Part shown: positions 8,833-19,052 of the stretch, in pieces
Layout: the number at the start of each line of letters is the position of its first letter
How positions within the stretch are numbered: position 1 is the stretch's first letter
NCBI RefSeq assembly: GCF_013141765.1
Contig: NZ_WHOD01000009.1
Coordinates: forward strand, 1-64,000
DNA length: 64,000 nucleotides
DNA from: Paenibacillus foliorum
Lineage (GTDB): Bacteria; Bacillota; Bacilli; Paenibacillales; NBRC-103111
Direction of reading: 5' to 3'
Program-made: the position numbers and the translations under genes
Notes under the pieces: generated by a model
What the model was told of the DNA's origin: nothing
The model's input: the letters and a program-made list of their open reading frames with translations, nothing else
The model's database searches: none

Positions 8833-10086
8833 TTAATCCTGCTCTCGCCAAACCTCTGCGCCTAAATTTGATAGATTCAAGACAAGGTGATCATATCCAC
8901 GGTCGATATATTCCACACCCGTTATCTCAGTTATACCACTAGATACAGTCAACCCTGCAATAACCAATGCAGCACCTGCACGCAAATCGGTTGCTTTCAC
9001 CTTAGCGAAGCTCAATTTACCACCTTCAATAACAGCTGATCGACCTTCCACCTTGATCTTAGCGCCCATTCTCAGCAATTCTGGAACATGCTTAAATCGG
9101 TTGCTATATACGTAATCACTCAAGATGCTGACACCCCTGGTTTGGGTAAGCAAACTCGCCATTGGCGATTGCAAATCCGTTGCGAATCCTGGATATACAA
9201 GTGCTTTTACATCAACGCTTTCATATTCCGGTCGTCCAATAACACGGATGGATTCATCCATTTCATGAATAATTACACCCATCTCCTGCAATTTAGCAGT
9301 AATAGCTTCAAGATGCTTAGGTATAACGTTATCTACAACAACATCTCCGTGTGTTGCGGCAGCAGCAATCATATAGGTACCCGCTTGAATGCGGTCTGGA
9401 ATGATGGAATGACGGCATCCATGCATAGAATCAACGCCCTCAATACGGATCGTTTCTGTTCCAGCCCCTTTAATCTTGGCGCCCATGGCATTCAAAAGTG
9501 TAGCAACATCTATGATTTCAGGCTCTTTAGCCGCATTTTCGATCAAAGTAAACCCTTTGGCACGCGAGGCTGCCAACATTATATTAATCGTTGCCCCAAC
9601 GCTAACAACATCCAGATAAATCTTCGCTCCAACCAACTGCTTCGCTTTAATATGCAAAGCTCCATTTTCTGTGCTTACACGTGCACCCAATGCTTCAAAA
9701 CCTTTTATATGCTGATCAATTGGCCGAGGCTCAAAATTACAACCTCCAGGCAATCCGATTGTTGCTTCCCCAAAGCGACCTAACAATGCGCCCATAAGAT
9801 AATAAGACGCTCTCAACTTTTTGACATTACCGTTCGGCATTGGCTTAGACTGCAGACGACTTGGATCAATACTCATAAAATCTTCATTCCATTGAACTGT
9901 TGCTCCCAGTTCCTCAAGCAGCTCCGCATAAATAGCCACATCGCTTAATACAGGCAAATTATCCAATATAACGGTCGATTCCGATAAAATTGCTGCAGGT
10001 ATCAAGGCAATAGCACTATTCTTGGCACCACTAATTTGGACCGTCCCCCGCAGCGGCCGACCGCCGGCGACCATCAATTTCTCCAT
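8833..10086 (-). CDS. murA: UDP-N-acetylglucosamine 1-carboxyvinyltransferase (MurA2/MurZ type)
   Basis: First committed step of peptidoglycan synthesis: transfers enolpyruvate from PEP to UDP-GlcNAc. 417 aa. Lys 22 (GAKNSA) and catalytic Cys 116 in [13 protein letters not shown] are present; the Cys means it should be fosfomycin-sensitive in principle. Its place beside fbaA and rho is that of the second Firmicute paralogue (murAB/murZ), though the window shows only this copy. ATG 10086 (MEKLMVAGG) is chosen because AGGAAGAGG lies upstream; the frame is open to 10113. Confidence 0.94.
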   Translation of the reverse strand: MEKLMVAGGRPLRGTVQISGAKNSAIALIPAAILSESTVILDNLPVLSDVAIYAELLEELGATVQWNEDFMSIDPSRLQSKPMPNGNVKKLRASYYLMGALLGRFGEATIGLPGGCNFEPRPIDQHIKGFEALGARVSTENGALHIKAKQLVGAKIYLDVVSVGATINIMLAASRAKGFTLIENAAKEPEIIDVATLLNAMGAKIKGAGTETIRIEGVDSMHGCRHSIIPDRIQAGTYMIAAAATHGDVVVDNVIPKHLEAITAKLQEMGVIIHEMDESIRVIGRPEYESVDVKALVYPGFATDLQSPMASLLTQTRGVSILSDYVYSNRFKHVPELLRMGAKIKVEGRSAVIEGGKLSFAKVKATDLRAGAALVIAGLTVSSGITEITGVEYIDRGYDHLVLNLSNLGAEVWREQD

Positions 10087-10157
10087 TCGTCCCTCTTCCT
10101 CCCACGTAACCACTTTAAAGCGCTAAACGATATGAATAACCGACAGGTGTGACTGAT

Positions 10158-10200
10158 AAAAACAATTGAAGGGAAATACATCTTTTGCGATGCATTCCCC
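10158..10200 (-). terminator. Intrinsic terminator after fbaA
   Basis: GGGGAATGCATC pairs with GATGTATTTCCC (12 bp, two G-U wobbles) round GCAAAA. A TTGTTTTT stretch follows about seven bases later, eleven bases past the fbaA stop. Confidence 0.65.
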
Positions 10201-10210
10201 GTCAATCAAA

Positions 10211-11065
10211 TTAAGCTTGGTTGGAACTACCGAACAATTGAATTTTGGATTTAACCACTTCAACCATGGCTTTGCGAGCAGGAGTGAGGTATTTACGAGG
10301 ATCGTACACTTTCGCGTCTTTGTTAAGAACTTCACGAATAGCTTCAGTACAAGCAACTTGATTCTCTGTGTTCACGTTGATCTTGCCTACCCCTGCAGCG
10401 ATCGCTTTGATGATCATTTCATCAGGCACACCAGATCCGCCATGAAGAACTACGGGTACCGGAATCGCTTTGGAAACCTGCTCAATAATGTCAAAACGGA
10501 TGTTTGGCTCGCCTGCGTACATGCCATGTGCAGTACCTACAGCAATAGCCAGGCAGTCAACTCCAGTTTCTTCGTAGAAACGGATAGCTTCTTCTGGCTT
10601 CGCCAAGCTTGCATTCTTTTCGTCTACGCTGATGTCATCTTCCACACCGCCGATAGTTCCGAGCTCGCCTTCTACAGAAACGCCCATAGCGCGTGCAGCT
10701 TTAACAACTTCTTTAGTCAAACGAATGTTCTCTTCGAAAGAATAGTGAGAACCATCGAACATTACAGAGCTAAATCCCGCACGGATACATTTCATTGCAA
10801 CTTCAAAGCTGCTGCCATGATCCAAGTGTAGCGCGATCGGCAAACCGGATTTCTTAGCAGCTGCTTCCGCAATAGCTACAGTAAACTCGATTCCCATATA
10901 CTTTAAAGCTCCCTCACTAACACCATAGATAAAGGGAGAATTCAGTTCCTGAGCTGCGTCTACAATAGCTTGAGCAAACTCCAAGTTATTCATATTGAAC
11001 TGACCTACTGCGTATTTATTCGCTTTGGCTTTTGGCAATAATTCATTCATTGAAACCAACGGCAT
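10211..11065 (-). CDS. fbaA: Class II fructose-bisphosphate aldolase
   Basis: Zinc-dependent aldolase of glycolysis and gluconeogenesis: cleaves fructose 1,6-bisphosphate to DHAP and glyceraldehyde 3-phosphate. 284 aa. Catalytic Asp 82 and zinc ligand His 83 lie in ALHLDHGSSFE. The second zinc region is DGSHYSFEENI, and ELGTIGG and VLHGGSGVPDEMI supply zinc and phosphate binding. AGGAGG precedes ATG 11065. It lies between spo0F and murA as in Bacillus. A transaldolase gene present at this place in Bacillus is missing here. Confidence 0.96.
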   Translation of the reverse strand: MPLVSMNELLPKAKANKYAVGQFNMNNLEFAQAIVDAAQELNSPFIYGVSEGALKYMGIEFTVAIAEAAAKKSGLPIALHLDHGSSFEVAMKCIRAGFSSVMFDGSHYSFEENIRLTKEVVKAARAMGVSVEGELGTIGGVEDDISVDEKNASLAKPEEAIRFYEETGVDCLAIAVGTAHGMYAGEPNIRFDIIEQVSKAIPVPVVLHGGSGVPDEMIIKAIAAGVGKINVNTENQVACTEAIREVLNKDAKVYDPRKYLTPARKAMVEVVKSKIQLFGSSNQA

Positions 11066-11210
11066 GAGAGTCTTCCTCCTAGTATTTATTGACCGAGTTT
11101 ATTGTGATAAACCGCTCTTCTGTCATACTGACCTATTATAGCATACAAACAATGAAATGATAACCAAGCCTTTTGCTTTTTTCAAAGTCATATCCGGATC
11201 CCTCCGGCAC

Positions 11211-11238
11211 AAAAAAAAGAGATCCTGAACTCAGGATC
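11211..11238 (-). terminator. Intrinsic terminator overlapping the spo0F stop codon
   Basis: GATCCTGA-GT-TCAGGATC is a perfect 8-bp stem followed on the minus strand by CTTTTTTTT. The 5' arm covers the last codons of spo0F, so the coding sequence and terminator share bases. Confidence 0.85.
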
Positions 11239-11623
11239 CTACAGCGTAAGAGCTATTATTAGTTGAACGTAAATGATTGTTTACAGCACTGCGCAGTTCA
11301 TCGATATCAAAAGGTTTGGTGAAATGCATGATCGCTCCGAGGTCTGTTGCTTCTTTGATCATGTCCAACTCACCGTATGCGGTCATCATAATGACTTTTA
11401 TCGAGCTGTCGATGCTTTTGATATGCTTTAAAATGTCTAATCCGTCCATTCCTGGAATCTTCATATCCAGAAGAACTAGATCAGGGGAAGAGCCTCTTAC
11501 AATATCCAGAGCAAGCTTGCCGTTCGATGCTTGGTAGGTCTCGTACCCTTCACTACTGAACACTTCCATCAGCAAGATCCGAATACCATTCTGATCATCC
11601 ACAATAAGCAACTTTTTCTTCAA
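11231..11623 (-). CDS. spo0F: Sporulation phosphorelay response regulator Spo0F
   Basis: A single-domain receiver of 130 aa with no output domain. It passes phosphate from sporulation kinases to Spo0B and so to Spo0A. The acidic pair Asp 9/Asp 10, phospho-acceptor Asp 53 ([11 protein letters not shown]), Thr in MMTAYGE and Lys in HFTKPFD are all present. The start is TTG 11623, eight bases after GAGGAGG; the frame is open 30 bases further but that would include the ribosome binding site. A sigma-H promoter lies upstream. It sits between pyrG and fbaA as in Bacillus. Confidence 0.94.
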   Translation of the reverse strand: MKKKLLIVDDQNGIRILLMEVFSSEGYETYQASNGKLALDIVRGSSPDLVLLDMKIPGMDGLDILKHIKSIDSSIKVIMMTAYGELDMIKEATDLGAIMHFTKPFDIDELRSAVNNHLRSTNNSSYAVGS

Positions 11624-11692
11624 TACGGTAACCTCCTCATATCGCGTTCGCATTTGTCGGAATTCCGTTCTGTTGATCTAGCCTAACAAAAT

Positions 11693-11721
11693 AAATTCGA
11701 TACAAATACCGAGATTCCTGC
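11693..11721 (-). promoter_or_regulatory. Sigma-H promoter of spo0F
   Basis: GCAGGAATC, then exactly 11 bases, then ATCGAATTT: agrees with RnAGGAwWW-N11-12-RnnGAATww except for the last -35 base. A degenerate Spo0A box (TTTGTCGGAA, plus strand 11653-11662) lies downstream, between promoter and gene. Confidence 0.72.
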
Positions 11722-11828
11722 TGCGTTTTGAAGGAAATTTGAAAACTTTTACAAATCAAGAAGTTTTTGAAGTGCAACCGCATTTACTATTGCTATTGTA
11801 TTATGCTGTTAAATATGGAAACATGATT

Positions 11829-13475
<1,647 letters not shown>

Positions 13476-13484
13476 TTACATCCT

Positions 13485-13520
13485 AAAAAAGAAAAAGCGC
13501 CCCGTTATAAGCGGGGGCAC
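13485..13520 (-). terminator. Terminator/attenuator in the pyrG leader
   Basis: GTGCCCC and GGGGCGC close a stem round CGCTTATAAC, followed by TTTTTCTTTTTT. It lies downstream of the pyrG transcription start as well as of rpoE. Its 5' arm carries CCCCC, which a poly-G 5' end could pair with, giving an antiterminator as described for Bacillus subtilis pyrG at low CTP. Confidence 0.8.
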
Positions 13521-13563
13521 TTTATAGTCAAGACATTCGTCATGATATACACTTTAATCAAAA

Positions 13564-13604
13564 GCCCAGAAAATATTTTACCCCCCAACGCACAGCGCTG
13601 TCAA
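13564..13604 (-). promoter_or_regulatory. pyrG promoter with GGGC start site
   Basis: A perfect -35 TTGACA (13604-13599) and -10 TAAAAT (13580-13575) are separated by 18 bases. Seven bases after the -10 the minus strand reads GGGCTTTTG. Bacillus subtilis pyrG also starts at GGGCU, where stalling for CTP causes G re-iteration. The match in start sequence and position is seen directly; the mechanism is inferred. Confidence 0.75.
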
Positions 13605-13625
13605 GTAAAGCGAGAACAATTCGAC

Positions 13626-14213
13626 TTATTTACCTTTCTCGTCTTCTATGTCCTCTTCGTCATCGCCTTCTTCGTCCTCATCCTCTTCTAAATCAGAGTC
13701 CTCTTCCTCCAAGGCGTTGTCATCAATCTCTTCTTCATCTATTTCTTCTTCTGCTAAGAATTCAGTTTCTTCCTCTACCTCTTCTTCGGCATCGAAGTCA
13801 TCGTCACGCGTTTTATCGAAGGAATCGTATTCTTCTTCCTCGACGAAAGCATCCTCTTCCTCGGCAAACAAATCATCGTCATCCAAGTCATCATCTTCAT
13901 CGTTAATGATACGAGGACGTTTGGCGCTTCCTACTGCATCCTCTGATTTCTCTACAGGGTACCAGCGTTTCAGCCCCCAAAGATTCGAACCAACACAAGC
14001 AAATCTACCATCAATGTTGATCTCCGTATATAGTTGAGCGATTACCTGCATGACTGCTTCTTCGGAGAGTCCTTTAATTTTGGAGATTTCCGCCATAAGG
14101 TCCCGGTAATAAAAAGGCGTATTCGCTGCTTTTAGCACTTCAAATGCAAGGTCGACCATTGGCATCTCTTTGGCCTGCTCCGCACCGACCTTGAGAGTGT
14201 ACTGTGCACTCAT
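13626..14213 (-). CDS. rpoE: RNA polymerase delta subunit
   Basis: Firmicute-specific accessory subunit of RNA polymerase that speeds release and recycling. 195 aa. The N-terminal HARE-HTH fold (about 10-95: MVDLAFEVLKA...FYYRDLMAEISKIKGLSEEAVMQVIAQLYTEI) is followed by a disordered tail almost entirely Asp and Glu (about 110-193). ATG 14213 is chosen; the frame is open to TTG 14231, but that overlaps the GAAGGG site. pyrG follows on the same strand. Confidence 0.94.
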   Translation of the reverse strand: MSAQYTLKVGAEQAKEMPMVDLAFEVLKAANTPFYYRDLMAEISKIKGLSEEAVMQVIAQLYTEINIDGRFACVGSNLWGLKRWYPVEKSEDAVGSAKRPRIINDEDDDLDDDDLFAEEEDAFVEEEEYDSFDKTRDDDFDAEEEVEEETEFLAEEEIDEEEIDDNALEEEDSDLEEDEDEEGDDEEDIEDEKGK

Positions 14214-14589
14214 CCAAGCACATCCCTTCAAACATTTTCACAAGAGTTCTAACCATAACATCCATTATACTCCCTAATAGTAAACCTTATTTTATGTAAA
14301 AAAGCAACTGCCTTGCTCCAGCAAAAGGAAGAAGCGAAGGATTTCCTTCCTTCGCCCTTGACTGTATCCACGAAGACCCGCGAACTCGTGTCCGCCGCTT
14401 CCCCCTACTAATAAGTAAGAGAACCGTCTGATTCCCCTTATTCATCGTATGTAGCAATAGGGTTTCTGACACGGCTGAGAACCCATTTATTTTGAAAAAG
14501 GCCATGTGCACATGCCACCGAACTCTCATTAACATAGGATATGAAAAGTGTGAATAAGGGGATTCCGATACGCGGGAGGGACGACAACA
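14214..14589. other. Intergenic region between divergent rpoE and the S8 protease gene
   Basis: No gene. It holds a 12-base inverted repeat (TCCCCTTATTCA at 14433-14444, TGAATAAGGGGA at 14551-14562), a perfect 12-base palindrome CATGTGCACATG near 14500, and a small GCGAAGGA/TCCTTCGC hairpin near 14335. A TATAAT about 50 bases upstream of rpoE is a possible -10. Functions are unknown. Confidence 0.4.
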
Positions 14590-15765
14590 TTGAAACCATC
14601 CTTGTTTGTCGAATGGCTTCATGAAGCCATGGAAGGCACAGAAAACGATGAATGTAAGCATATCATACGATTTACCAACCGCAACGATTATACAGCATGT
14701 ATTCAGCAATGGAATCTGATGAAACCTTCCTTAACCCGATTAAACAACGTTCAACCGTTGAAAATCATTAACGCAATCTCTTGCTCGCTACAATCAACAG
14801 CTAAGCTGTCGTCTGTTCCATTTATTAAATCGATCGAAGTGGATAGTAAGATGAAAGTCCATGCATCCAAAATAATAAGCGCAGTACAGCCTTCCTACAG
14901 CAATAAACCTCGCAACGTAACTGGAACCGTGCCTTGGGGGATCAGACATATCAGAGCGCCCCAAGCATGGGGTAAATCCAGAGGAGAACGCATTCGAATT
15001 GGCATCATCGACACCGGAGCCGATTATACTCACCCTGATTTACGACATTGTCTATCCTACGGAGTAAATCTTCTGAATCGGCATCTGATGCCTAATGACG
15101 ATAACGGTCACGGCACCCATATTGCAGGAACAATTGCGGCCTCTAGTCGTCAACGAGGTATCAACGGCGTAGCTCCGCAGGCCGTGATTCACCCCGTTAA
15201 AGCATTTGATAACCAAGGGAGCGCTTTTGTCTCCGATATCATAGGTGGCATTGATTGGTGCGTGAAAAATCAAATCCATATTATTAATATGAGCTTCGGA
15301 ATGAAAGCCTACAGTAAAGCATTGGAGGCCGCAATTCGTAACGCTTATCAAGCGGGCGTTATCGTTGTTGCGTCGTCCGGAAATGAAGGTAAACAGGCTA
15401 CTATCGACTATCCGGCACGGCTGCGTCAGGTCATTGCGGTAGGAGCCACAACAAGGCGTGGACAAATCGCCCCTTTTAGCAACATAAGCAGCAAAATCGA
15501 CATTTATGCTCCTGGTGATAAAATCTATTCGACATGGTTAAGAGGGAAATACCATGAGCTGAGCGGCACTTCAATGGCCACCTCACATGTGACTGGTGTT
15601 ATAGCGCTCATGCTTTCCCGAAAGCCTGGCTTAAAACCGATGCAAGTCAAATCGATTATTAAGAAAAATGCCAAACTCCTGCTTCGAACTGGCATAAGTA
15701 TAAAAGAAATTCATGCGCTGCGAGCAGTCGGCGCACTCGCAAAGTCGGCTTATGCGGATAATTGA
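14590..15765 (+). CDS. Subtilisin-like serine protease (S8) without signal peptide
   Basis: A 391 aa protease with the full triad: Asp in IGIIDTGADYTHPDL (about 138), His in NGHGTHIAGT (about 175), Ser in LSGTSMATSHVTG (about 327), and the oxyanion Asn in SSGNEG. About 110 residues precede the catalytic domain and could be a propeptide. No secretion signal is visible at the N-terminus (MKPSLFVEWLHEAMEG), so it may be intracellular or exported by another route. The TTG start follows GGGAGGG by eight bases. It is divergent from rpoE. Confidence 0.87.
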   Translation: MKPSLFVEWLHEAMEGTENDECKHIIRFTNRNDYTACIQQWNLMKPSLTRLNNVQPLKIINAISCSLQSTAKLSSVPFIKSIEVDSKMKVHASKIISAVQPSYSNKPRNVTGTVPWGIRHIRAPQAWGKSRGERIRIGIIDTGADYTHPDLRHCLSYGVNLLNRHLMPNDDNGHGTHIAGTIAASSRQRGINGVAPQAVIHPVKAFDNQGSAFVSDIIGGIDWCVKNQIHIINMSFGMKAYSKALEAAIRNAYQAGVIVVASSGNEGKQATIDYPARLRQVIAVGATTRRGQIAPFSNISSKIDIYAPGDKIYSTWLRGKYHELSGTSMATSHVTGVIALMLSRKPGLKPMQVKSIIKKNAKLLLRTGISIKEIHALRAVGALAKSAYADN

Positions 15766-15821
15766 ATTCGTGTAGGCCGGCTTTTTTATGAGGTTGCGTT
15801 TTTTACGAGATTGCTGGTTAG

Positions 15822-16232
15822 CTATATTGCAGTAACTGTTAGCCGCAGCCTATAAGCTCCAGTTCTGTCACCCATCACATAAAGCTCATAACTCCACTCA
15901 GCAGTTCCAAGACCTCCAACTAAGTTGATTGTTAAGGATTCAGTCTGCGTTTCCATATCCAGTTTCCCCTGAGGAGTATCATAATAACCTTTAACGCGTT
16001 GACCGCTGATAAAGGTCTGCTCGGAACGAAGGCTGCCTTGACGAATGATGCGGATGCTATCCTGCCCCAATTTAATCATCGTTACAGTCCCTTTCATTTC
16101 CGGCGCCTCTTCGTTATAACGCAAGTAATAATGGTTACCCTTCAGATACAAATCACCATCTGTATTTTGAGTGATCAGCTGATCTTCTATATAACTCTCT
16201 ATAAGTATATGTACCTTCATTGGCGTATTCAT
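15822..16232 (-). CDS. ywiB: YwiB-like DUF1934 protein
   Basis: A 136 aa protein of the DUF1934/YwiB family, which has a calycin-like beta-barrel; no function is assigned. Alternating strands such as GNHYYLRYNEEAPEMKGTVTMIKLGQDSIRIIRQG and SLTINLVGGLGTAEWSYELYV fit. In Bacillus it lies before argS, but here argS is absent and an IS remnant sits upstream. AGGAGG eight bases before ATG defines the start. Confidence 0.75.
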   Translation of the reverse strand: MNTPMKVHILIESYIEDQLITQNTDGDLYLKGNHYYLRYNEEAPEMKGTVTMIKLGQDSIRIIRQGSLRSEQTFISGQRVKGYYDTPQGKLDMETQTESLTINLVGGLGTAEWSYELYVMGDRTGAYRLRLTVTAI

Positions 16233-16371
16233 AATCCATTCCTCCTATCAACAAGAAACAGTTTAACGAATACAAACTTTTTTTTCAATTAAACTGCAGC
16301 TCAGCATAGCGAGATCCCCATTTTTTAATGAATTCTACAAGATGCAACAAAAATAAACTATATAAGTCGGA

Positions 16372-16833
16372 TTATGTAGTGACCGCGAAACTAATTAAGG
16401 AACGAGATGTAACCGCTGCAGTTGAGGCACACAGATGTATCAGATGCTTTAGAATGGATCCTTCTTGATTAATGTGATTCAATCTACAGCAATATTCATC
16501 GAGGTAGGCTTGTAAATACTTGGACCCTATCCCATGAAACATTTTGTTAATCCACCTATTTGCTTCCTTAACCTTATCTAGTAACGTCTGAAAACGGCGG
16601 GAGCTAAACCGAGCTGTAACAAACTCGACATCTGCTGTCTCCGCTTCAATCTGGTTCTCCCTAAAAGCTTGAGTTCCTAATTTCTTAATCGACCGCTCCA
16701 AAAGATAGTTTTGTTCTACTTGTTTTATTTTGATATAAATAGGTTCTCCTGCTTTATTGACAGAAGCACCAACAAAATGGAAGCCGAATACAGAAAAAAA
16801 TAAATTTGAGTGAATTGAACAAAAAGACTCCAT
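16372..16833 (-). pseudogene. Remnant of an IS1595-family transposase (C-terminal part)
   Basis: The last 60 residues (MFHGIGSKYLQAYLDEYCCRLNHI...LKHLIHLCASTAAVTSRSL) follow the C-terminal end of IS1595-type DDE transposases, which reads like GVSxKYLQxYLDEFCYRFN. The N-terminal zinc ribbon and first catalytic Asp are missing, and the reading start has no ribosome binding site, so it should be inactive. I did not find clear terminal inverted repeats. It separates ywiB from the beta-galactosidase gene and marks a former insertion. Confidence 0.65.
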
Positions 16834-16885
16834 TTCAGTCTATCCCTTTCTTACACGAAGGGAGAGCTGATTGGAGTCCTTTTGA

Positions 16886-18913
16886 TTAGTCCTGTTTATG
16901 CAAAATAGCTACTCCATTTGGTTCCACTTGCAACTTGTTGTGGAGTGTACTTCCGCCAAGCAGCTCGACGAATGCGCCTTCTGGCAGCTGCACGTCTACT
17001 GTCTCCGCCAGATGATTGAGTACAAAGATATAACGTTGGTCACCAGTTGTCCGCACGCTTAGTTCTACGCCAGTCGGCGCTTCCAAGGGCGCTTCAAGGC
17101 CCACTTCGCCAAGAATATGCTCCAGCAATCCATTAACGAAGGACTCCTCTCCTTGGGTACCCACATAGTAAGCTTTACCTTTTCCAAATTTATTGACTGT
17201 AACTGCTGGTGAACCTGCGAAAAAGTCAGCTTGAAAACTTCCCAGGGACACCGCTCCCTCTAGACGTATAAGGTCAGCCCATAGATTGCAGCTGTATTCA
17301 CCATCCGCATCGCCTAATCCGGTAACATTGATGCTATTCGTTTGTCCTGGCAGCATCGGGTCAAATTCCTCTACACAAAGGCCAAGTAATTTACGCAGCG
17401 GCGCGGGATAACCCCCAAGATGAATACGGTCATTCTCGTCAACAATACCGCTGAAGAACGTAGTTAGTAGTGTACCACCAGCTTGAACATAAGCCTCTAA
17501 GTTGTCAGCAACGCCCTCACCTACCATATACATGGCAGGCGCCAGTACCAGTTTATAACCACTTAAATCGGCATTTGGCTGGACGAAATCAACCCCCACA
17601 TTGCTTTTGAACAAAGCCTGATAGTATTGACGAATTTGTTCTACATACAACACATCGCGGTTTGGTTTGGAATCGAGCTCCAGCGCCCACCAGTTGTGCC
17701 AGTCAAATACGATAGCTACCTTTGACTCAACGCGAGAATCGACAATAGCATCAAGCAGCTTCAGCTCATTGCCCAACTGCTCCACTTCGCGGTAAATCCG
17801 GCTGTTCTCATCTCCGGTATGCGTAACCATGGCTCCGTGAAACTTTTCTGCTCCAGCCCATGATTGGCGCCATTGAAAGAACATTACCCCGTCGCCGCCT
17901 CGAGCAATAGTTTGGTAACTCCACAGACGCATGACTCCCGGCCTCTTCAATGGATTATGCTGCCGCCAGTTCACTTGACTCGTAACTTGCTCCATTAGAA
18001 TAAATGGTTGTCCACCCTTCAAGCTGCGCATCAAATCATGCTGCATGGCAGCGAATACAGGAATTCCGTTCGTAGGCTCCGGATAGCTGTCCCAGGTTAC
18101 TACATCCATATGCTCAGCCCATTCAAACTGATCCAGCGGCTTAAACGCACCCATGAAATTGGTCATAATGGGAAGTTCCGGTGTGATTTCCCTAAGGATA
18201 CGATGCTCACCCAAATAAGCATCCAGCAAGCTATCAGACATAAAGCGCATATAGTCGAGCTGCTGGCCCGGATTGGCGTAAGTTGGTGTCTTGCCAGGCA
18301 ATCCAATTTCATCCCAGCCATAATATTTCTGACTCCAAAAGTTAGTGCCCCAGCTTGAATTCAACTCATCCAAGGTACCGTACCTTTTCTCTAACCAAAC
18401 CCTGAATTCCAAAGTACATTCATCACAATAGCAGCGTGAAATATGACATGCATACTCATTGTTAATATGCCACATCGCTAATGCAGGATGGTCCTTGTAG
18501 CGTTCGGCTAACTTACGGACCAACTGCTGTCCATACAAACGAAACGCCTTGCTGTTCGGGCAATAGTGCTGTCTAGAGCCCTGCATATAGCGCGCCCCGT
18601 TCTCATCAACTGGAAGTGACTCTGGATGCAGCTTGGCCAACCAAGCTGGAGGTGACGCAGTAGCTGTAGCAAGGTCCGCCATGATTCCATTGGCCGCGAG
18701 CAAATCCATAAGCCGGTCCATCCAGGCAAAATCGTAGGTTTGTGGGCCCGGCTGCAAAGCAGCCCAGCTGAAGATGCCAATACTGACAATATTGACGCCT
18801 GCTTTCTTCATTAATCTCATATCCTCTAGCCAGACTTCCTCTGGCCATTGCTCCGGATTATAATCCCCTCCATAAAAAAGATGGGGCAGTTTAACATTTT
18901 TAGATACCGCCAT
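16886..18913 (-). CDS. Glycoside hydrolase family 42 beta-galactosidase
   Basis: Hydrolyses terminal beta-galactosides, probably from pectic galactan or galacto-oligosaccharides, in the cytoplasm (no signal peptide). 675 aa. Acid/base Glu 153 lies in MWHINNEYACH and nucleophile Glu 308 in FILMEQVTSQVNW. The zinc cluster Cys (CHISRCYCDEC, 156-166) is present. The TIM barrel (about 10-390) is followed by a Rossmann-like trimerisation domain and a C-terminal beta domain. GGAGG lies before ATG. A divergent AraC-type gene is the likely regulator. Confidence 0.93.
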   Translation of the reverse strand: MAVSKNVKLPHLFYGGDYNPEQWPEEVWLEDMRLMKKAGVNIVSIGIFSWAALQPGPQTYDFAWMDRLMDLLAANGIMADLATATASPPAWLAKLHPESLPVDENGARYMQGSRQHYCPNSKAFRLYGQQLVRKLAERYKDHPALAMWHINNEYACHISRCYCDECTLEFRVWLEKRYGTLDELNSSWGTNFWSQKYYGWDEIGLPGKTPTYANPGQQLDYMRFMSDSLLDAYLGEHRILREITPELPIMTNFMGAFKPLDQFEWAEHMDVVTWDSYPEPTNGIPVFAAMQHDLMRSLKGGQPFILMEQVTSQVNWRQHNPLKRPGVMRLWSYQTIARGGDGVMFFQWRQSWAGAEKFHGAMVTHTGDENSRIYREVEQLGNELKLLDAIVDSRVESKVAIVFDWHNWWALELDSKPNRDVLYVEQIRQYYQALFKSNVGVDFVQPNADLSGYKLVLAPAMYMVGEGVADNLEAYVQAGGTLLTTFFSGIVDENDRIHLGGYPAPLRKLLGLCVEEFDPMLPGQTNSINVTGLGDADGEYSCNLWADLIRLEGAVSLGSFQADFFAGSPAVTVNKFGKGKAYYVGTQGEESFVNGLLEHILGEVGLEAPLEAPTGVELSVRTTGDQRYIFVLNHLAETVDVQLPEGAFVELLGGSTLHNKLQVEPNGVAILHKQD

Positions 18914-18940
18914 AACGTATTACCTCCTTCATTAAATACA

Positions 18941-18981
18941 ATCATATGAGTATGATAATCCTAATCTTTCTACTATATCAA
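18941..18981 (-). promoter_or_regulatory. Putative promoter and palindromic operator of the beta-galactosidase gene
   Basis: ATCATA-TGAG-TATGAT (18941-18956) is a perfect 6+6 palindrome. On the minus strand a TTGATA (18981-18976) and TATCAT (18957-18952) with 18-base spacing would place the -10 inside the palindrome, 40 bases before the start codon. Binding by the divergent AraC-type protein is inferred. Confidence 0.45.
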
Positions 18982-19052
18982 TCAGAGTATTTTCTTGTTA
19001 CTATAAAAATATTCACATTGTAATGTCTATAACCAAAAGAAGGATGACAAAG

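Noticed and set aside
9088..9783. 231-aa plus-strand frame opposite murA
   Set aside because: Antisense to a well-conserved enzyme, no ribosome binding site, no recognisable domain.
10166..10831. 221-aa plus-strand frame opposite fbaA
   Set aside because: Antisense shadow of a conserved aldolase.
13648..14037. Plus-strand Ser-rich frame opposite rpoE
   Set aside because: It is the antisense of the Asp/Glu-rich tail of the delta subunit.
14287..14709. Minus-strand frame of 140 aa across the protease start
   Set aside because: No start signal or family resemblance, and it overlaps the promoter and start of the S8 protease gene.
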